From Pseudoalteromonas fuliginea (GTDB taxonomy: Bacteria > Pseudomonadota > Gammaproteobacteria > Enterobacterales > Alteromonadaceae), in assembly GCF_000690055.1 (NCBI RefSeq), contig NZ_JJNZ01000026.1, positions 62,001-126,000 on the forward strand: a stretch of DNA of 64,000 bases, in the 5' to 3' direction. A program made the translations under genes and the position numbers. The notes below the pieces were generated by a model that made no database searches, had not been told where the DNA came from, and saw nothing but the letters and a program-made list of their open reading frames with translations. This document shows positions 62,696 to 64,000 of the stretch, piece after piece (within the stretch, counting starts at the first letter, position 1; each line of letters starts with the position of its first letter).

Positions 62696-64000
62696 TTATT
62701 CAGCCTCTTTTTTTGCTTTTGGCTTAGCCTTTGCTTTAGCAGGGGCTTTTTTAGCCGCTGGTTTCTTTTTAGGTGCTGCTTTTTTCTTCGCTTCTTCTGT
62801 CCATTTACCCGCTTCATAATGAGCAGTCCAGCCGGTAGCTTTACCGTCAACTTCAGTCATAACATACTGAGATTTATTTTTACGGCTATAGCGTACAACA
62901 GCAAGATTACCATCAGGATCTTTAGCTGGTGCATCTGCTAAATAATAAAACTTAGGCGAAATGCGGTCTCTAAAGCGTTTTAACTCTTCTACCTTAGGTG
63001 CACGTGTTTCACGTGACTTAGGAAAAGTATTTGCGGCTAAAAAGATACCCGCAGCGCCATCACGTAAAACAAAATACGCATCTGATTTTTCACATTCTAA
63101 TTCAGTAATGTGAACAGGATCTTCTTTTGGCGGCGCTGCTTCGCCATTTTTAAGTAGCTTACGAGTATTTTTACATTCTTCGTTATTACAGCCAAAGTAC
63201 TTACCAAAGCGACCCGATTTAAGCTCCATGTCCGAACCACATTTATCACATTCGATAATTGGTCCATCATAGCCTTTAATTTTAAAGGTACCTTCCTCAA
63301 CTACATGGCCTTTACATGCGGGGTTATTACCACACACGTGCAATTTACGAGTTTCGTCAATTAGGTATGAGTCCATTGCTGTTTCACAAATTGGACAACG
63401 CTTCATTTGCATTAACTTTTCAGTTTCTACATCTTCAACATCTGCAGCTACAGCTTCATCACCCGATACCAAGTTCATCGTTGTAGTACAACGCTCTTTT
63501 GGTGGAAGGCTATAACCAGTACACCCTAAGAAAACACCGGTTGAGGCCGTGCGTATACCCATTTTTCTGCTACACGTAGGGCATTCAATATCTGTTTCAA
63601 CCATCTCGTTAAGACGCATACCACCTTGTTCTGGCTCATCTTTGGCGACAGTTAGTTGCGTTGAAAAATCAGCATAGAATTTATCAAGTACTTCAGTCCA
63701 AACGCGCTCGCCTTCCGCGATATCATCTAGCCGACCTTCCATTTTAGCGGTAAAGTCAAAATTCATTAAATCTGTAAAGTTTTCAACTAAACGATCGGTA
63801 ACAATTTCACCCATTTTTTCAGCGAAGAAACGGCGATTTTCAACACGTACATAACCACGGTCTTGAATCGTTGAAATAATAGATGCGTACGTAGAAGGAC
63901 GACCGATACCTCGTTTTTCAAGCTCTTTAACCAAACTCGCTTCACTAAAACGCGCAGGCGGCTTGGTAAAATGTTGCTTAGGATCAAGTTCAACAAGAGT
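62696..64000 (-). CDS. topA: DNA topoisomerase I (N-terminal part beyond window)
   Basis: 435 residues reach the window end without a stop. The type IA core is seen in [20 protein letters not shown] and [20 protein letters not shown]. Three C4 zinc fingers follow (CPTCSRKMG...[16 protein letters not shown]...[33 protein letters not shown] in two pieces), then a domain with [16 protein letters not shown] and a Lys/Ala/Pro-rich tail of about 30 residues. It relaxes negative supercoils. The first finger's third ligand position reads [15 protein letters not shown], as in E. coli. Roughly half of the ~880-aa protein is missing. Confidence 0.93.
   Translation of the reverse strand, partial: TLVELDPKQHFTKPPARFSEASLVKELEKRGIGRPSTYASIISTIQDRGYVRVENRRFFAEKMGEIVTDRLVENFTDLMNFDFTAKMEGRLDDIAEGERVWTEVLDKFYADFSTQLTVAKDEPEQGGMRLNEMVETDIECPTCSRKMGIRTASTGVFLGCTGYSLPPKERCTTTMNLVSGDEAVAADVEDVETEKLMQMKRCPICETAMDSYLIDETRKLHVCGNNPACKGHVVEEGTFKIKGYDGPIIECDKCGSDMELKSGRFGKYFGCNNEECKNTRKLLKNGEAAPPKEDPVHITELECEKSDAYFVLRDGAAGIFLAANTFPKSRETRAPKVEELKRFRDRISPKFYYLADAPAKDPDGNLAVVRYSRKNKSQYVMTEVDGKATGWTAHYEAGKWTEEAKKKAAPKKKPAAKKAPAKAKAKPKAKKEAE

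Overview
The window reads as chromosomal DNA of a marine gammaproteobacterium of the order Alteromonadales, most likely Pseudoalteromonas. This rests on protein resemblance and gene sets: FabY-type ketosynthase, class III alcohol dehydrogenase with S-formylglutathione hydrolase, an Entner-Doudoroff operon with its own GAPDH and glucokinase, ExoP-like GH3 plus GH16 glucanase, and a TonB-receptor maltodextrin locus. No 16S gene or tRNA is visible, so the genus is an inference.

Layout. 1-13497 is mostly core: a truncated LysR regulator divergent from frmA-fghA, small envelope proteins, two MgtC-type membrane proteins, fabY divergent from a GlxA/AraC regulator, and a tight operon of RimK-like ATP-grasp ligase, GNAT/C39-peptidase fusion and MgtC protein. 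13494-17877 is an AT-rich accessory island. It has REP/BIME repeats beside a decayed REP-associated (RAYT) transposase, a Phd/ParE toxin-antitoxin pair between ~100-bp direct repeats, seven copies of a short hairpin repeat with compensatory base changes, a relic group II intron 3' end, and an uncharacterised two-gene operon (358-aa protein plus 4-TM membrane protein). 17878-29901 returns to core genes: Gre-family factor, a second-type secDF operon without yajC, an ABCB/Atm1-type exporter, an M13 peptidase broken by a 5-bp duplication, YebC/YeeN factor, an LRR protein kinase and a fatty acid hydroxylase.

30107-61282 is a carbohydrate block. edd-eda-gap and glk-lacI are two minus-strand operons sharing the palindrome TGACACCGGTGTCA, with a second LacI regulator divergent from glk. 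A LytS/LytTR two-component system, a GH3 exo-beta-glucosidase, a GH16 glucanase and a TonB receptor form a beta-glucan (laminarin/lichenan) locus. A maltodextrin/starch locus follows: amylase-MFS-glucoamylase; TonB receptor-flavin halogenase-like protein-cyclomaltodextrinase-like amylase; and a divergent GH13 alpha-glucosidase. Three LacI-type palindromes of the TGCATACGTATGCA type mark the promoters. Together these genes would import glucans through the outer membrane, cut them to glucose, phosphorylate it with Glk and feed it to the Entner-Doudoroff pathway.

61375-64000 holds a YqhA-like membrane protein, a small secreted protein, a MITE-like repeat and the 3' part of topA. Three different MITE-like families occur in the intergenic spaces of the window.
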